A stretch of 64,000 nt of DNA from Pontibacter litorisediminis (GTDB lineage Bacteria; Bacteroidota; Bacteroidia; Cytophagales; Hymenobacteraceae): the NCBI RefSeq assembly GCF_029360645.1, contig NZ_JARDUA010000004.1:310001-374000 (forward strand), given 5' to 3'. Below are positions 19,008 to 27,845 of this stretch, piece by piece (the first letter of the stretch is position 1; the number at the start of each line of letters is the position of its first letter). The notes beneath the pieces were generated by a model. That model made no database searches. It was not told the DNA's origin and saw only the letters and a program-made list of their open reading frames with translations. A program made the position numbers and the translations under genes.

Positions 19008-20381
19008 ATGCCTACAATACTTCTGATTGATGACGATCCAGCTTTTTGCTTAATGCTGAGGGGCTTTCTGCAGCGCCAGCAGTATAAGGTAGAGACTGCC
19101 TACACCGCCAACGATGGGCTGCGTCAGCTGAAAAGCCAGGACTTCGACCTGATTCTGACAGACTTTCGACTGCCCGATAAGGACGGTTTGGAGCTGCTGA
19201 CGCAGATACGCGTGCTGACCCAGGAGGTACCCGTTATCCTGATGACCACCTATGCCGACATCCGCACGGCGGTAAAAGCGATCAAGATGGGCGCTTTTGA
19301 GTACATCACCAAGCCTATCAACCCCGACGAAACACTGCTGGTTATAAAGAATGCCCTGAGCAAGAAGGCAGAGCCAAAGCAAGAGGCAGCCGCCTCCCCG
19401 ACCGACAGCCTGCAATTTGTGCGCGGGCGTAGCGAGCAGGCCGAGAAGATTGAGGAGTTCATTACGCTGGTGGCCCCTACCAATCTGTCGGTGATTATAG
19501 AGGGAGAAAGCGGTACAGGCAAAGAGTATGTGGCCCGCATGATCCACCAGCAGAGCAAACGCCACAACAAGCCCTTTATAGCCATAGACTGTGGCGCCTT
19601 GTCCAAGGAGCTGGCGGGTAGTGAGCTGTTCGGCTATGTGAAGGGGGCCTTTACCGGGGCTCTGAAGGATAAGGAGGGCCAGTTTGAGGCTGCCGAAGGC
19701 GGCACATTGTTTCTGGATGAGATCGGTAACCTGCCCTACGAAGTACAGGTGAAGTTGCTGCGTGCCCTGCAGGAGCGCAAGGTGCGCAAACTTGGCAGCA
19801 CCACCGACCAGGATGTGGACGTGCGCGTGCTGGCTGCCACGAACGAGGACCTGGTGCAGGCGGTATCTAACGGCCAGTTCCGCGAAGACCTGTACCATCG
19901 CCTGAACGAGTTCAAGATCAACATACCTGCCCTACGCGAGCGCGATGGCGATGTGGTGTTGTTTGCCGACCACTTTCTGCAGCAGGCAAACCGGGAGCTG
20001 GAGAAACAGGTGGAGGGGTTTGATGCCGCTGCCGAGGAGGCGCTGCTAAAGTATAGCTGGCCCGGCAACCTGCGAGAGCTCAAGAACGTGGTGAAGCGTG
20101 CCGTGCTTCTGGCCAAATCAGAGTTTGTGACGCTGCAGGAACTGCCGCACGAGATCGTAAGCTATACGCCTGCCCCACAGCAGCCAGCAGCCGTTAGCTA
20201 TACTTCCGCCGCCGACCCAATGGAGACGGACCTGAAAAGTATAAACGAGCGTAACGAGCGGGAGATGATCCTGGCCATGCTGGAGCGCGTGAAGTATAAC
20301 AAGTCTAAAGCGGCCCGCCTGCTGAACATCGACCGCAAAACACTCTACAACAAACTCAAGCTCTACAACATCGAGATATAA
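19008..20381 (+). CDS. Sigma-54-dependent response regulator (NtrC/AtoC type)
   Basis: About 457 residues from the ATG at 19008, chosen because it follows ACGGAGA and begins the receiver domain directly (MPTILLIDDDPAF); the frame stays open 49 codons upstream through the preceding terminator. The receiver domain (1 to about 120) has the acidic pair DDD and phospho-acceptor Asp in DLILTDFRLPD. The AAA+ domain has Walker A GESGTGKEY, the sigma-54 loop KGAFTGAL and Walker B GGTLFLDEIG. A Fis-type helix-turn-helix (NKSKAARLLNIDRKTLYNKL) closes the protein. It would activate sigma-54 promoters on phosphorylation, probably by the hybrid kinase encoded tail-to-tail 3 bases away. Confidence 0.93.
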   Translation: MPTILLIDDDPAFCLMLRGFLQRQQYKVETAYTANDGLRQLKSQDFDLILTDFRLPDKDGLELLTQIRVLTQEVPVILMTTYADIRTAVKAIKMGAFEYITKPINPDETLLVIKNALSKKAEPKQEAAASPTDSLQFVRGRSEQAEKIEEFITLVAPTNLSVIIEGESGTGKEYVARMIHQQSKRHNKPFIAIDCGALSKELAGSELFGYVKGAFTGALKDKEGQFEAAEGGTLFLDEIGNLPYEVQVKLLRALQERKVRKLGSTTDQDVDVRVLAATNEDLVQAVSNGQFREDLYHRLNEFKINIPALRERDGDVVLFADHFLQQANRELEKQVEGFDAAAEEALLKYSWPGNLRELKNVVKRAVLLAKSEFVTLQELPHEIVSYTPAPQQPAAVSYTSAADPMETDLKSINERNEREMILAMLERVKYNKSKAARLLNIDRKTLYNKLKLYNIEI

Positions 20382-20384
20382 CGC

Positions 20385-23039
20385 TTAGCTGGCTTCGGCC
20401 ATGGCGTTTAAGCTTTGCAGTTCTCGCTGCAGCGCTTGTAGCACCTGCTGCACCTGTGGCTGCACGGCTTCCACTGCCTGCTGCAGCACTGCATCCTCCT
20501 GGGTTCCTGTGTGCAGCACCTGTTCCAACTGCATGAGGTGCGGTGTAACTGTTTGCGCTTTTAAGTGCTTAAAGGCGGTGAGCATCTTGTGCGCCATGTT
20601 GCCAGCCGCCGCCCAGTCCTGCTCGCTGGCGGCTTGTTGCAGCTGCCCCAGGTTTTGCTCCTGGTCCTGCACCAACACCTCCAGCACAGCGGCCAATGCC
20701 TGGTGGTCATCGCCGGTAAACAGGCGCATCTCGCTCAGGTCATACAGCTTTACTTCTTCTTTAGGGGATGGTGCTGCTCCCCCGTCTGTGGCAGGGCGGG
20801 CTATACTTTGCTGCTGAACGGGTGCCGCTGCTGGGGCAATAGGTTCGGTCGGCAATGCTTCGGCTATTTTCTGGTGCAGCTCCTGCTCTGTAAATGGTTT
20901 TAACACATGGCCGGTGATGGCCGTGTTGTGGAAGAAGCCGGCATCGTTGCTCAGGATGTTAGCCGTAAGCGCAATTATTGGTACCTGCTTGTCAAACTTG
21001 CGGATGTTCCGGGCCACCGTTTTGCCGCTCATGCCCGGTAATTGTATATCTGTGAGCACAATATCAAACGAATGCTGGCGTACCAGGTCCAGCGCCTCCT
21101 GTCCGTCGTTAGCCAGGTGCACTTGCATGCCCCAACGGCTCAGGATCAGGTCGCAGAGCGTGCGGCTGTAAGCATCATCATCCACCACCAAGGCTTTATA
21201 CCCTTTAAAGGCAGCTGGCACAGGTACTGCTTCGGCAGGTTGTGCCGGCACAGGCACCGCTTCCTGAGCTACCTGCATCGGCAGCACGATCGTGAAGGTG
21301 GTGCCTTCGTTATGCACGCTGTCTACATGCAGGGTGCCTCCCTGTATGTCTATCAGCTTTTTGCTGATGGACAGGCCCAGGCCAGTGCCGCCATACTTGC
21401 GCAGGATGGAATCATCGGCCTGGTTAAACTCCCCGAACACATGCTTCAGGCGCTCCTGCGGAATACCGATGCCCGTATCTGCTACGGCTATACTAAGGGC
21501 CACGCGGCTTCGGCGGCGGCTCCTTAGCTTCACATCCACTGCTACCTGGCCCTCGTGCGTGAACTTGATGGCATTATCCACCAGGTTAAATAGCACTTGC
21601 TTCAGGCGCATGGCATCGGCGTTCAGGTTGTCGGGAATGTTGGCGTCTACCCGGAAACTCAAGAAAATGCTTTTGCTGGAGGCTTTCAGGGCGAAGGCGT
21701 GCTCTACCTGTGTGAGTAGCTGGCGCAGGCTGAACGGGGCGCGGTTTATCTGCAGTTTGCCCGCCTCCATTTTAGAGAGGTCCAGCACGTCATTTACGAT
21801 ATGCAGCAGGTGCTGCCCGGCACCGTCTATGGCCTCCAGGTGCTCGGCCTGCTCCGGTTGCAGGGGCGTGTGGCGCAGCTGTTGCGTAAAGCCCAGCACC
21901 ACGTTCAGGGGTGTCCGCATTTCGTGGCTCATATTGGCAACAAACGCCTCTTTGGCTCGCGCCAGCTTCACCGCCTCCTTCTGCGCCTTTATCAACCTGG
22001 ATTTATAGTTGTTGCTGCGCGTTAGGTCGCGGAGGATGAGGAGGATGAACGCTATGCCGCTGCCCAGCCCGCCTAAGCCGATGATCAGCATGATCGTGGA
22101 TGTCTCCTGGGCAACCTGGCGTGCCTCGGCGGAGTTCAGCTGGGCCTTCTCTTGCTCGTGGCGCTCCAGCTCATGCATCATCGCCCGAATCTGGTCCATG
22201 ATCTGCTTGTCCTGCTGGAGTAGCGCCAGCTCCTGGACCTGTAGTTTTTGGGCCTGCTCATCGGCCTCGCGCTGCACATTGTGCAGGATGCGGCGCACCT
22301 GGTTCAGTGGGGCTACCGACACAGCGGCCGTGCTGGTATCGATCTCCACCTCCTGCTTTACCTGTAGCTGGGGCATGATTACCTTTGGCGTTGGAGGAAG
22401 CTCAGTGGTGGGCTTCTCCTTCTTGGAGAACAGCTTTCCGAAAAATCCTTTTTTGTCTTCTTTTACCTCCACCTGCTGTGGCACTTCCTCCACTTCCGGC
22501 TGATCGGTGCCGTTCAGGTTCAGGCGGTCGGAAATGGTGGTGGTGGTGCTCTTGCGGATAGTGGTGGAAAGGGGCTTCTGCTGTGCCGTGGACGCGATCT
22601 GGCGCATGGCCTTGCTAGAGTACGTATGCTCCCGCTGCTGTTTCTTTAGCGCGACATACTGATCAAGGCTTTTGTGCTTTTGCTGTAAGAGGGCCGAAAT
22701 AGAGTCTACCTGTGCCAGCTCCCTGGGGCTATCCTGCATGAAGAGCTCCAGCGTGTCTATCTGGCTTTGGATGGTGTCCAGGTGGCTCAAATAGGCCTTG
22801 AAGTGCTTCTCGTTGGTTGTCAGGGTATAGGCGCGGATGGCACTCTCGGCAGTAGCGATGGTAGAGAGCGTCTGCTGCAGCTCCGACAGCTTATGGTTAG
22901 GCTGCGAAAGCATCTCAACAGAATCTAGTAATTTGGTAAAGCTGGCGTATGTGAGGTAGATGGCGGCCGCCACGATGCTCAGAGCCAACGTAAAGCCCAC
23001 TACCACCTTGGTTTTAATGCTATCCCCGAATATCTTCAT
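20385..23039 (-). CDS. Hybrid sensor histidine kinase with receiver and HPt domains
   Basis: An 884-residue inner-membrane kinase. TM1 is about 13-33 and TM2 about 318-338, enclosing a CHASE3-like helical sensor region (SAIRAYTLTTNEKHFKAYL). This contains an unusual polar insert with KKGFFGKLFSKKEK followed by a Pro-rich stretch. The cytoplasmic part has HisKA (NMSHEMRTPLNVVLGF, His about 373), HATPase (NAIKFTHEGQ, DTGIGIPQE, GGTGLGLSI), a receiver domain (VVDDDAYSR, DIVLTDIQLPG, ALTA) and an HPt domain near the C-terminus (AHKMLTAFKHL). It can therefore run an internal phosphorelay. The convergent response-regulator gene is the obvious candidate target. Confidence 0.93.
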   Translation of the reverse strand: MKIFGDSIKTKVVVGFTLALSIVAAAIYLTYASFTKLLDSVEMLSQPNHKLSELQQTLSTIATAESAIRAYTLTTNEKHFKAYLSHLDTIQSQIDTLELFMQDSPRELAQVDSISALLQQKHKSLDQYVALKKQQREHTYSSKAMRQIASTAQQKPLSTTIRKSTTTTISDRLNLNGTDQPEVEEVPQQVEVKEDKKGFFGKLFSKKEKPTTELPPTPKVIMPQLQVKQEVEIDTSTAAVSVAPLNQVRRILHNVQREADEQAQKLQVQELALLQQDKQIMDQIRAMMHELERHEQEKAQLNSAEARQVAQETSTIMLIIGLGGLGSGIAFILLILRDLTRSNNYKSRLIKAQKEAVKLARAKEAFVANMSHEMRTPLNVVLGFTQQLRHTPLQPEQAEHLEAIDGAGQHLLHIVNDVLDLSKMEAGKLQINRAPFSLRQLLTQVEHAFALKASSKSIFLSFRVDANIPDNLNADAMRLKQVLFNLVDNAIKFTHEGQVAVDVKLRSRRRSRVALSIAVADTGIGIPQERLKHVFGEFNQADDSILRKYGGTGLGLSISKKLIDIQGGTLHVDSVHNEGTTFTIVLPMQVAQEAVPVPAQPAEAVPVPAAFKGYKALVVDDDAYSRTLCDLILSRWGMQVHLANDGQEALDLVRQHSFDIVLTDIQLPGMSGKTVARNIRKFDKQVPIIALTANILSNDAGFFHNTAITGHVLKPFTEQELHQKIAEALPTEPIAPAAAPVQQQSIARPATDGGAAPSPKEEVKLYDLSEMRLFTGDDHQALAAVLEVLVQDQEQNLGQLQQAASEQDWAAAGNMAHKMLTAFKHLKAQTVTPHLMQLEQVLHTGTQEDAVLQQAVEAVQPQVQQVLQALQRELQSLNAMAEAS

Positions 23040-23275
23040 GTAGCTAAAATACAGTTTTTTGCGTTGCCAGCAGGTGGCTTAGGTCCTTATAACGCCATTA
23101 CAACAGAAATGATTACAGAAGGGTGCCGGTTTGGGGGATTTAGTGCGATGTTATACTTGCCAGCCTTTCTGGTGCAAGTCTTCAGATTTGTGTCTTCCCC
23201 ATAATGTTAAGTCTCTGCTGGCTTCAAAAGCCATACCTTATACTTGGGCTATACTTCACGCCGCAAGCTTTCTCT
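23040..23275. other. Spacer between the kinase gene and repeat copy B
   Basis: No credible gene. It contains a second weaker hairpin-like string related to the REP-like element (around 23155-23200, GGTGCAAGTCTTCAGATTTGTG on the plus strand) and two AAGTATAA/TATACTT words. A 63-codon frame crosses it but appears to be repeat-derived. Confidence 0.4.
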
Positions 23276-23640
23276 GGCGCAAGCGTCCGCTTGTGCCTTC
23301 GCTGCTGCTTCCAGTAGGTTGAACCAAGCTATCCTTACTAGCTACTGTTCATCCTCAGTCTTAAAAGCCTAATGTTGTATTTCACACTTTCTGCTCTCAA
23401 GCCCGAGAAGGCTCGTCTTTGGGCATCGCGCTGTCTACATTTCCTTTGCTGTCGCAATGCCTCGCTCTCGCTCGGCACCGGAAATCTAGAAGGCGCTCAA
23501 CCCAAAGACTGGGTTCATGTTTCGATAGCCACTGCTGACGGAGCTTGAACCGAACTCCCCTCCTTAGACTACCGAGAACGCGAGTTCGTAGGTAGCGAGC
23601 GTAGCTCTGGGGCAGGCCTACATCTGACAGGAACAAGCGG
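23276..23640 (-). repeat. Dispersed intergenic repeat, copy B, with REP-like hairpin
   Basis: Reading on the minus strand, the block begins near 23640-23560 with GGAGGGGAGTT, carries the core CAGTCTTTGGGTTGAGCGCC (complement at 23492-23511), a CCGGTGCCGA string, GCATTGCGACAGCAAAGGAAA, CAGCGCGATGCCC (complement at 23421-23433), CAGTAGCTAGTAAGGATAGCTTGG and GGAAGCAGC. It ends with a hairpin at 23276-23297 (GGCACAAG, 6-base loop, CTTGCGCC). It matches copies A and C in order and spacing, and no transposase gene is present. Confidence 0.75.
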
Positions 23641-23701
23641 GGTTCTATACTTTATAAACAGCTGTGCCGAAGGAGCTGCGGAGGGTAAAGTGCCAAAATA
23701 A

Positions 23702-23743
23702 AAGCGGCCAGCGGCAAAAGTCATACTTTACCGCTGGCCGCTT
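23702..23743 (-). terminator. Intrinsic terminator of the lemA-TPM operon
   Basis: A perfect 13-bp stem (23702-23714 with 23731-23743) around a 16-base loop. On the minus strand the stem is followed by TTTTATTTT. It lies 17 bases past the stop of the TPM gene at 23760. Confidence 0.85.
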
Positions 23744-23759
23744 GTCGCTGCTTATAGTT

Positions 23760-24539
23760 TTACCAACTGCTGCTGGCGCCGCCGCCGCCGAAGGAGCCGC
23801 CGCCAAAGCCGCCGAAGCCGCCTCCGCCACCCCCGAAACCGCCGCCAAAGATGCCACCGCCGGAGCGGAAAGTACCGAAGCCACCCGGCACGATGACAGG
23901 GCCTCCAAAAGTGCGCGCATAGCGCCTGCCGCCGCGGCCGCCTCTTCCGCCGCCACCGAACCTGGAGAGTATAAAGACCACCACCATCACCAGAATGATA
24001 ATGAGCAGCAGCGATGGGCCTCCACTTTCCTCACCTAGTTGTGATGGATCGGCCTGGTAGGCGCCGCTGGCCAGCTCAATGATCAGGCTCGTAGCTTGGT
24101 CGAGGCCCTGGTAAAACTGCCCCTGCGAAAACGCCGGCTTCAGGGTGCGCTCTGTAATGCGTTTGGCAATGGCGTCAGGAATGTACTCCTCCAGGCCGTA
24201 GCCGGTCTGAATGGTAACCGTGCGCTCCTCCTTTGCCACAAGTATGATAATGCCATTGTCATACTTGCCGCCGCCCACACCCCAGCGCTCGCCCAGTTCG
24301 GCCGCATACTGGTTAGGGTCGTAGCCTCCAATGGAGGTAACCAGTGCCACGGCTATTTGCGTGGACGTGGTGTCGGCGTAGTTTACCAGCTTCTGCTCCA
24401 GCGCCTGCTCCTCCTGCGGAGAAAGCATATCGGCATAGTCGTTAACAAGGCGATTGGGCTTAGGCGGAAAGTCGCTGTTTTGCGCAATCGCCCCCAGGCT
24501 CAGGAAACAGAAATACAGGAAGAGAGTTAGGTGCTTCAT
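23760..24539 (-). CDS. TPM-domain membrane protein with glycine-rich tail (YgcG family)
   Basis: A 259-residue protein with signal peptide (MKHLTLFLYFCFLSLGAIAQ) and a TPM domain at about 28-165 (LVNDYADMLSPQEEQALEQKL, QIAVALVTSIGGYDPNQYAAELGERWGVG, NGIIILVAKEERTVTIQTGYGLEEYIPD). One membrane helix follows (LLLIIILVMVVVFIL), then a cytoplasmic or exposed tail of Gly/Phe/Ser repeats (GGGFGGGGGGFGGFGGGSFGGGG) ending SSSW. TPM domains have been tied to photosystem II repair as phosphatases in plants; in bacteria the role is unclear. It is encoded with a second TPM protein and LemA, a recurrent Bacteroidota grouping. Confidence 0.9.
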   Translation of the reverse strand: MKHLTLFLYFCFLSLGAIAQNSDFPPKPNRLVNDYADMLSPQEEQALEQKLVNYADTTSTQIAVALVTSIGGYDPNQYAAELGERWGVGGGKYDNGIIILVAKEERTVTIQTGYGLEEYIPDAIAKRITERTLKPAFSQGQFYQGLDQATSLIIELASGAYQADPSQLGEESGGPSLLLIIILVMVVVFILSRFGGGGRGGRGGRRYARTFGGPVIVPGGFGTFRSGGGIFGGGFGGGGGGFGGFGGGSFGGGGASSSW

Positions 24540-24547
24540 ACGTATAC

Positions 24548-24985
24548 TTATTCTCCGAAGGAGACGTCGTCGCTTAGTTCATTGGTGTCGCCGTGGCGGT
24601 CGTAGGGGAAGTGTGCCTGCAGCTGCTCGCCGGCCATACGGATGCCTCTTGCCAGTCCCTCGGCATACTTGTTCTGCTTGAAGTATTTTACTGCCTCTGC
24701 CGTAATGTCTTCCCAGAAATGATCGGGTACAATGGCGTTGATGCCAGCATCGCCGAGCACCGCAAACTGGTGGTCTTCGAGGGCCACGTAAAACAGTACC
24801 CCGTTGCGCAGTTCGGTCTGGTGCATGTGCAGCTCGGCAAATACCTCGGTGGCACGGTCCAGCACATCCTTGTCGCAGGTACTCTCTACGTGCACCCGCA
24901 CCTCGCCAGAGGTTTTCTGCTCCGCCTCCTGTATGGCCGCCATTATCTTCTCCTCATCGGCAGGAGTTATTATATGTCGTGGCAT
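24548..24985 (-). CDS. Soluble TPM-domain protein
   Basis: A 145-residue protein using the ATG at 24985; the longer frame begins with GTG and adds 20 unconserved polar residues. It consists of almost only a TPM domain (ITPADEEKIMAAIQEAEQKTSGEVRVHVES, LRNGVLFYVALEDHQFAVLGDAGINAIVPDHFWEDI, GLARGIRMAGEQL) without signal peptide or membrane helix. It is therefore a cytoplasmic partner of the membrane-anchored TPM protein 8 bases downstream. It belongs to the family often annotated as putative membrane-associated phosphatase; no activity can be assigned from sequence. Confidence 0.85.
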   Translation of the reverse strand: MPRHIITPADEEKIMAAIQEAEQKTSGEVRVHVESTCDKDVLDRATEVFAELHMHQTELRNGVLFYVALEDHQFAVLGDAGINAIVPDHFWEDITAEAVKYFKQNKYAEGLARGIRMAGEQLQAHFPYDRHGDTNELSDDVSFGE

Positions 24986-25060
24986 AAGCTTGGTTGTTGA
25001 TGGTTGATTGTTACTTGTTGTTAGCCTCAGATGAGCAGTCAACACTGAACAATCAGCAAT

Positions 25061-25639
25061 TTAGAACTCTACCGTTGGAGCTTGTTGTGCGCCGGCCTCT
25101 GCCTCAAAGTAGCCTTTTCGCTCGAAATCGAACATGCCTGCTATGAGGTTGCGCGGAAAGGAGCGGATGTAAGAGTTATAGTCTTGTACGGCCTCGTTAA
25201 ACTTGCGCCGCTCCACGGCAATGCGGTTCTCGGTGCCCTCCAACTGCGCCTGCAGCTCCAGGAAGTTCTGGTTGGCCTTTAGCTCCGGGTACCTTTCCAC
25301 AGAAACCAGCAAACGGCTCAGGGCTCCGCTCAGCTCTCCCTGTGCCTCCTGGAAACGCTGGATGTTCTCTGGCGTAAGATTATCAGGGCTGATGTTAACG
25401 CTGGTGGCCTTGGCACGTGCCTCAATCACGTCGGTAAGCGTTTCGCGCTCAAAGTTGGCAGCCCCCTTTACGGTGTTTACCAGGTTTGGCACCAGGTCAG
25501 CACGGCGCTGGTAAGCATTCTGCACATTGGCCCACTGTGATTCTACAGTTTCATCTTTCTGCACCATCGTATTGTAGCCGCACGAGGACAGGGAGCTTAT
25601 CATCAGGAAGCCAATGAGGTAAAAGAACAGTTTTTTCAT
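25061..25639 (-). CDS. lemA: LemA family protein
   Basis: A 192-residue protein with an N-terminal hydrophobic segment ending LSSC, so it is either lipid-anchored or a single-pass protein as in other LemA proteins. The long helical body contains the family signature (VESQWANVQNAYQRRADLVPNLVNTVKG, then ERETLTDVIEARAKA and a late VQDYNSYIRSFPRNLIAGMFDFERKGYFEAEAGA). LemA proteins are envelope proteins of unresolved function, often beside TPM/YgcG genes as here. It is the first gene of the minus-strand operon lemA-TPM-TPM. Confidence 0.93.
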   Translation of the reverse strand: MKKLFFYLIGFLMISSLSSCGYNTMVQKDETVESQWANVQNAYQRRADLVPNLVNTVKGAANFERETLTDVIEARAKATSVNISPDNLTPENIQRFQEAQGELSGALSRLLVSVERYPELKANQNFLELQAQLEGTENRIAVERRKFNEAVQDYNSYIRSFPRNLIAGMFDFERKGYFEAEAGAQQAPTVEF

Positions 25640-25850
25640 GTTTTTAAGTATATGTTTAAACTATACGCTTTTGTATGCCCTAGAGGCGATATCAGTACGA
25701 ATTTAAGAAACCCTTGTTAGATGCCTACGGTAAATATGTAAAAATTAACACACATGTATATTTACGCGTCGCGGCCGCGGCAACGAGGTACTGCCTGAGG
25801 GTCTTTACTTTATAGATTAAAATCAATATATTGCAGGAAATGTATAGTGT

Positions 25851-26852
25851 ATGAAAGCGATTATACCTGTAGCCGGCATTGGTTCAAAGCTTCGGCCACA
25901 CACGCACACGCAGCCTAAGTCGCTGGTGCCTGTGGCGGATAACACCATTCTGGGCCATATTATTGATAAGCTGCTGGAGGTGGGTATAAGCGATTTTGTT
26001 TTCATTATCGGCTACCTGGGCGAGAAGGTGGAGCGGTACGTGCGGCAGAAGTATCCGCAGGCCAATGCTGAGTTTGTGGTTCAGGAACCGCGTGAGGGCC
26101 TGGGGCATGCGCTGTGGGTAGCCCGCCACACGTATGAGGAAGAGGAAAGCATCCTCATCATGCTTGGCGACGCGATTGTAGATGTAGACTTGAAAGCCAT
26201 TATTGAGGCGCCCTACTCGGTACTGGGCGTGAAGAAGGTGGCAAAGCCTTCGCTGTTCGGCGTGACCGAGATGGGCAGCGATGAGTTTGTGGTGAAGGTG
26301 GTGGAGAAACCGAAAATCCCGAAGTCGAACTTTGCGCTGGTGGGCCTTTACAAACTCATAAACCCGCAGAAGCTGGTTGCCTCGCTGCAGCACATCATAA
26401 CAGAGGATATCAGAACACAAGGGGAGTACCACCTGACGGACGCGCTGATGCACATGATTAAGAACGGGGAGAAGATGGTGCCCTGGAGCGTGGACCACTG
26501 GTTCGACTGCGGCCGCAAGGAGACGCTGCTGGAGGCCAACGCCACCCTGCTTAGCCGTCCCAAGTTCCGCGACCGCGACTACAGCAGGCTGTGCCCAGGC
26601 TGTATCATCATCCCGCCGGTAAGCATAGGCGAAGGCTGTATCATCACCAACTCCATCATTGGCCCGGACGTGGCTATTGGCGACAATACCACCATTACCA
26701 ATTGCATTTTGAGCAACTCTATCATCGGCTCCTACTCCGAGCTGCGCTTCGCCGTCATGCACGACTCCATCATCGGCAGCGATGCCTCCTTCAAAGGCTT
26801 CAGCCATAGCCTCAACATCGGCGACAGCACCGAGATCAACTTTGGGCAGTAG
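25851..26852 (+). CDS. Sugar-phosphate nucleotidyltransferase with beta-helix C-terminus
   Basis: A 333-residue enzyme of the glucose-1-phosphate thymidylyl/uridylyltransferase type, which joins NTP and sugar-1-phosphate to make nucleotide sugars. The start is MKAIIPVAGIGSKLRPHTHTQPKSLVPVADN, the NTP-binding loop (with the first Gly-rich element written GIGSKLRP) and the conserved PKSLVPV. Further motifs are ILIMLGDAIVDVD, VVEKPKIPKSNFALVGLY and VDHWFDCGRKETLLEAN. The last 80 residues form a left-handed beta-helix with hexapeptide-like repeats (GEGCIITNSIIGPDVAIGDNTTITNCILSN). No glycan cluster is adjacent, so the pathway is uncertain. Confidence 0.88.
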   Translation: MKAIIPVAGIGSKLRPHTHTQPKSLVPVADNTILGHIIDKLLEVGISDFVFIIGYLGEKVERYVRQKYPQANAEFVVQEPREGLGHALWVARHTYEEEESILIMLGDAIVDVDLKAIIEAPYSVLGVKKVAKPSLFGVTEMGSDEFVVKVVEKPKIPKSNFALVGLYKLINPQKLVASLQHIITEDIRTQGEYHLTDALMHMIKNGEKMVPWSVDHWFDCGRKETLLEANATLLSRPKFRDRDYSRLCPGCIIIPPVSIGEGCIITNSIIGPDVAIGDNTTITNCILSNSIIGSYSELRFAVMHDSIIGSDASFKGFSHSLNIGDSTEINFGQ

Positions 26853-26873
26853 GTTTTTGACAAAAGACTATTA

Positions 26874-26909
26874 GACAAAAGACATAGGACGTGAAGGAAT
26901 TCTTTTGTC
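26874..26909. terminator. Possible bidirectional terminator between convergent genes
   Basis: A 9-bp stem (GACAAAAGA with its complement) and an 18-base loop sit between the nucleotidyltransferase and the convergent oxygenase. The surrounding GACAAAAGAC string is repeated twice. The stem is AT-rich and weak. Confidence 0.35.
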
Positions 26910-26927
26910 CTTTGTCCATACTTGCCC

Positions 26928-27677
26928 CTACAAAAACGTCAGCTCGTTGAGTTGGTCCAGCATCCAGCCGGTGAGGCTGTAGCGGTGACGGGTGGCCACC
27001 AGCACCTCGTGTGGGATCAGGTCGGCGCGGAAGCAGGCCAGGCGGCCGGCAATGGGCAGTATGTCCACCTCCTCCTCAGATCCATCCTCCTGCGGCAAGT
27101 ATAAGCGCAGGTTGCCGCCATGCTCGGGCAGCCAGTCCTCGTTCAGGTAACAGATGAAGGAGAGGCGGCGGTGATCGTTTTCCTTGAACTGATCGATGTG
27201 GCGCTGGTACACTGTGCCCGGCGGGTAAACCGTGAAGTGGAATTCATAGTCTTTGAGTCCCAGAAAGCAGGTGCGGTTAATGTAGCGCATCACCTCGTCC
27301 ATGCGGTCCAGGAAAACGCGCGTCGGCGGTAGTGCCTCTGAGGGCTCAATCCAGCGGATAAAGTCGCCGCGCACCTCCTTGTCTACCGTAAACTGGTCGG
27401 CAGAGCCGATGCCGGCCTTTTTGAAGGTGCCCTGCTCCTGGTGGTGCGTCAGCACGTTCAGCAGGTCGCGCACCTCCTGCGGCTCCAGGAAATTGTCAAC
27501 TATCGCATACCCCTTATCCGACAGCCTGTCGGCAATCTGCTCGAACTTTTGCAGTAATTTCTCGTCTTCCAACTCGTTTAGCATGCGCGTGTAGCTTTGG
27601 TTTAAGCTTTTATACTTGGAAGCGAAGGCTTTGGCTGCCGTTTGTAAAAAGCGGGCAAAAGTAATTAAATAATGCAT
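26928..27677 (-). CDS. 2-oxoglutarate/Fe(II)-dependent oxygenase (prolyl 4-hydroxylase-like)
   Basis: A 249-residue enzyme with the double-stranded beta-helix of the P4H/2OG-Fe(II) superfamily. The iron ligands are His and Asp in VYQRHIDQFKEND and a distal His in ADLIPHEVLVATRHRYSLTGWML, whose Arg binds 2-oxoglutarate. FICYLNEDWLPEHGGNLRLYLP is the conserved central segment. It likely hydroxylates a protein or small molecule in the cytoplasm. The start at 27677 has no obvious ribosome site, and an internal ATG near residue 33 (MLNELEDEK) is an alternative. It is a single gene. Confidence 0.85.
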   Translation of the reverse strand: MHYLITFARFLQTAAKAFASKYKSLNQSYTRMLNELEDEKLLQKFEQIADRLSDKGYAIVDNFLEPQEVRDLLNVLTHHQEQGTFKKAGIGSADQFTVDKEVRGDFIRWIEPSEALPPTRVFLDRMDEVMRYINRTCFLGLKDYEFHFTVYPPGTVYQRHIDQFKENDHRRLSFICYLNEDWLPEHGGNLRLYLPQEDGSEEEVDILPIAGRLACFRADLIPHEVLVATRHRYSLTGWMLDQLNELTFL

Positions 27678-27845
27678 AGCTTGTACAGGTGGCGCTGTTG
27701 GAAAATTTTAGGCGGGTATCTTATTGGTAGCCAGTGGGATAGTGCCGCACGCTAGCGCAACAGGAGCTGCAAATTGAGTTAGATTTCGTATCTTGTTTTC
27801 CATACAACTATCATCACCCCAAAACAAAACCAAGGCTTAGCCATT

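Noticed and set aside
20385..23039. Possible frameshift or fusion in the hybrid kinase because of the basic/Pro-rich insert
   Set aside because: The frame is continuous through all domains in expected order, and codon use in the insert matches the rest.
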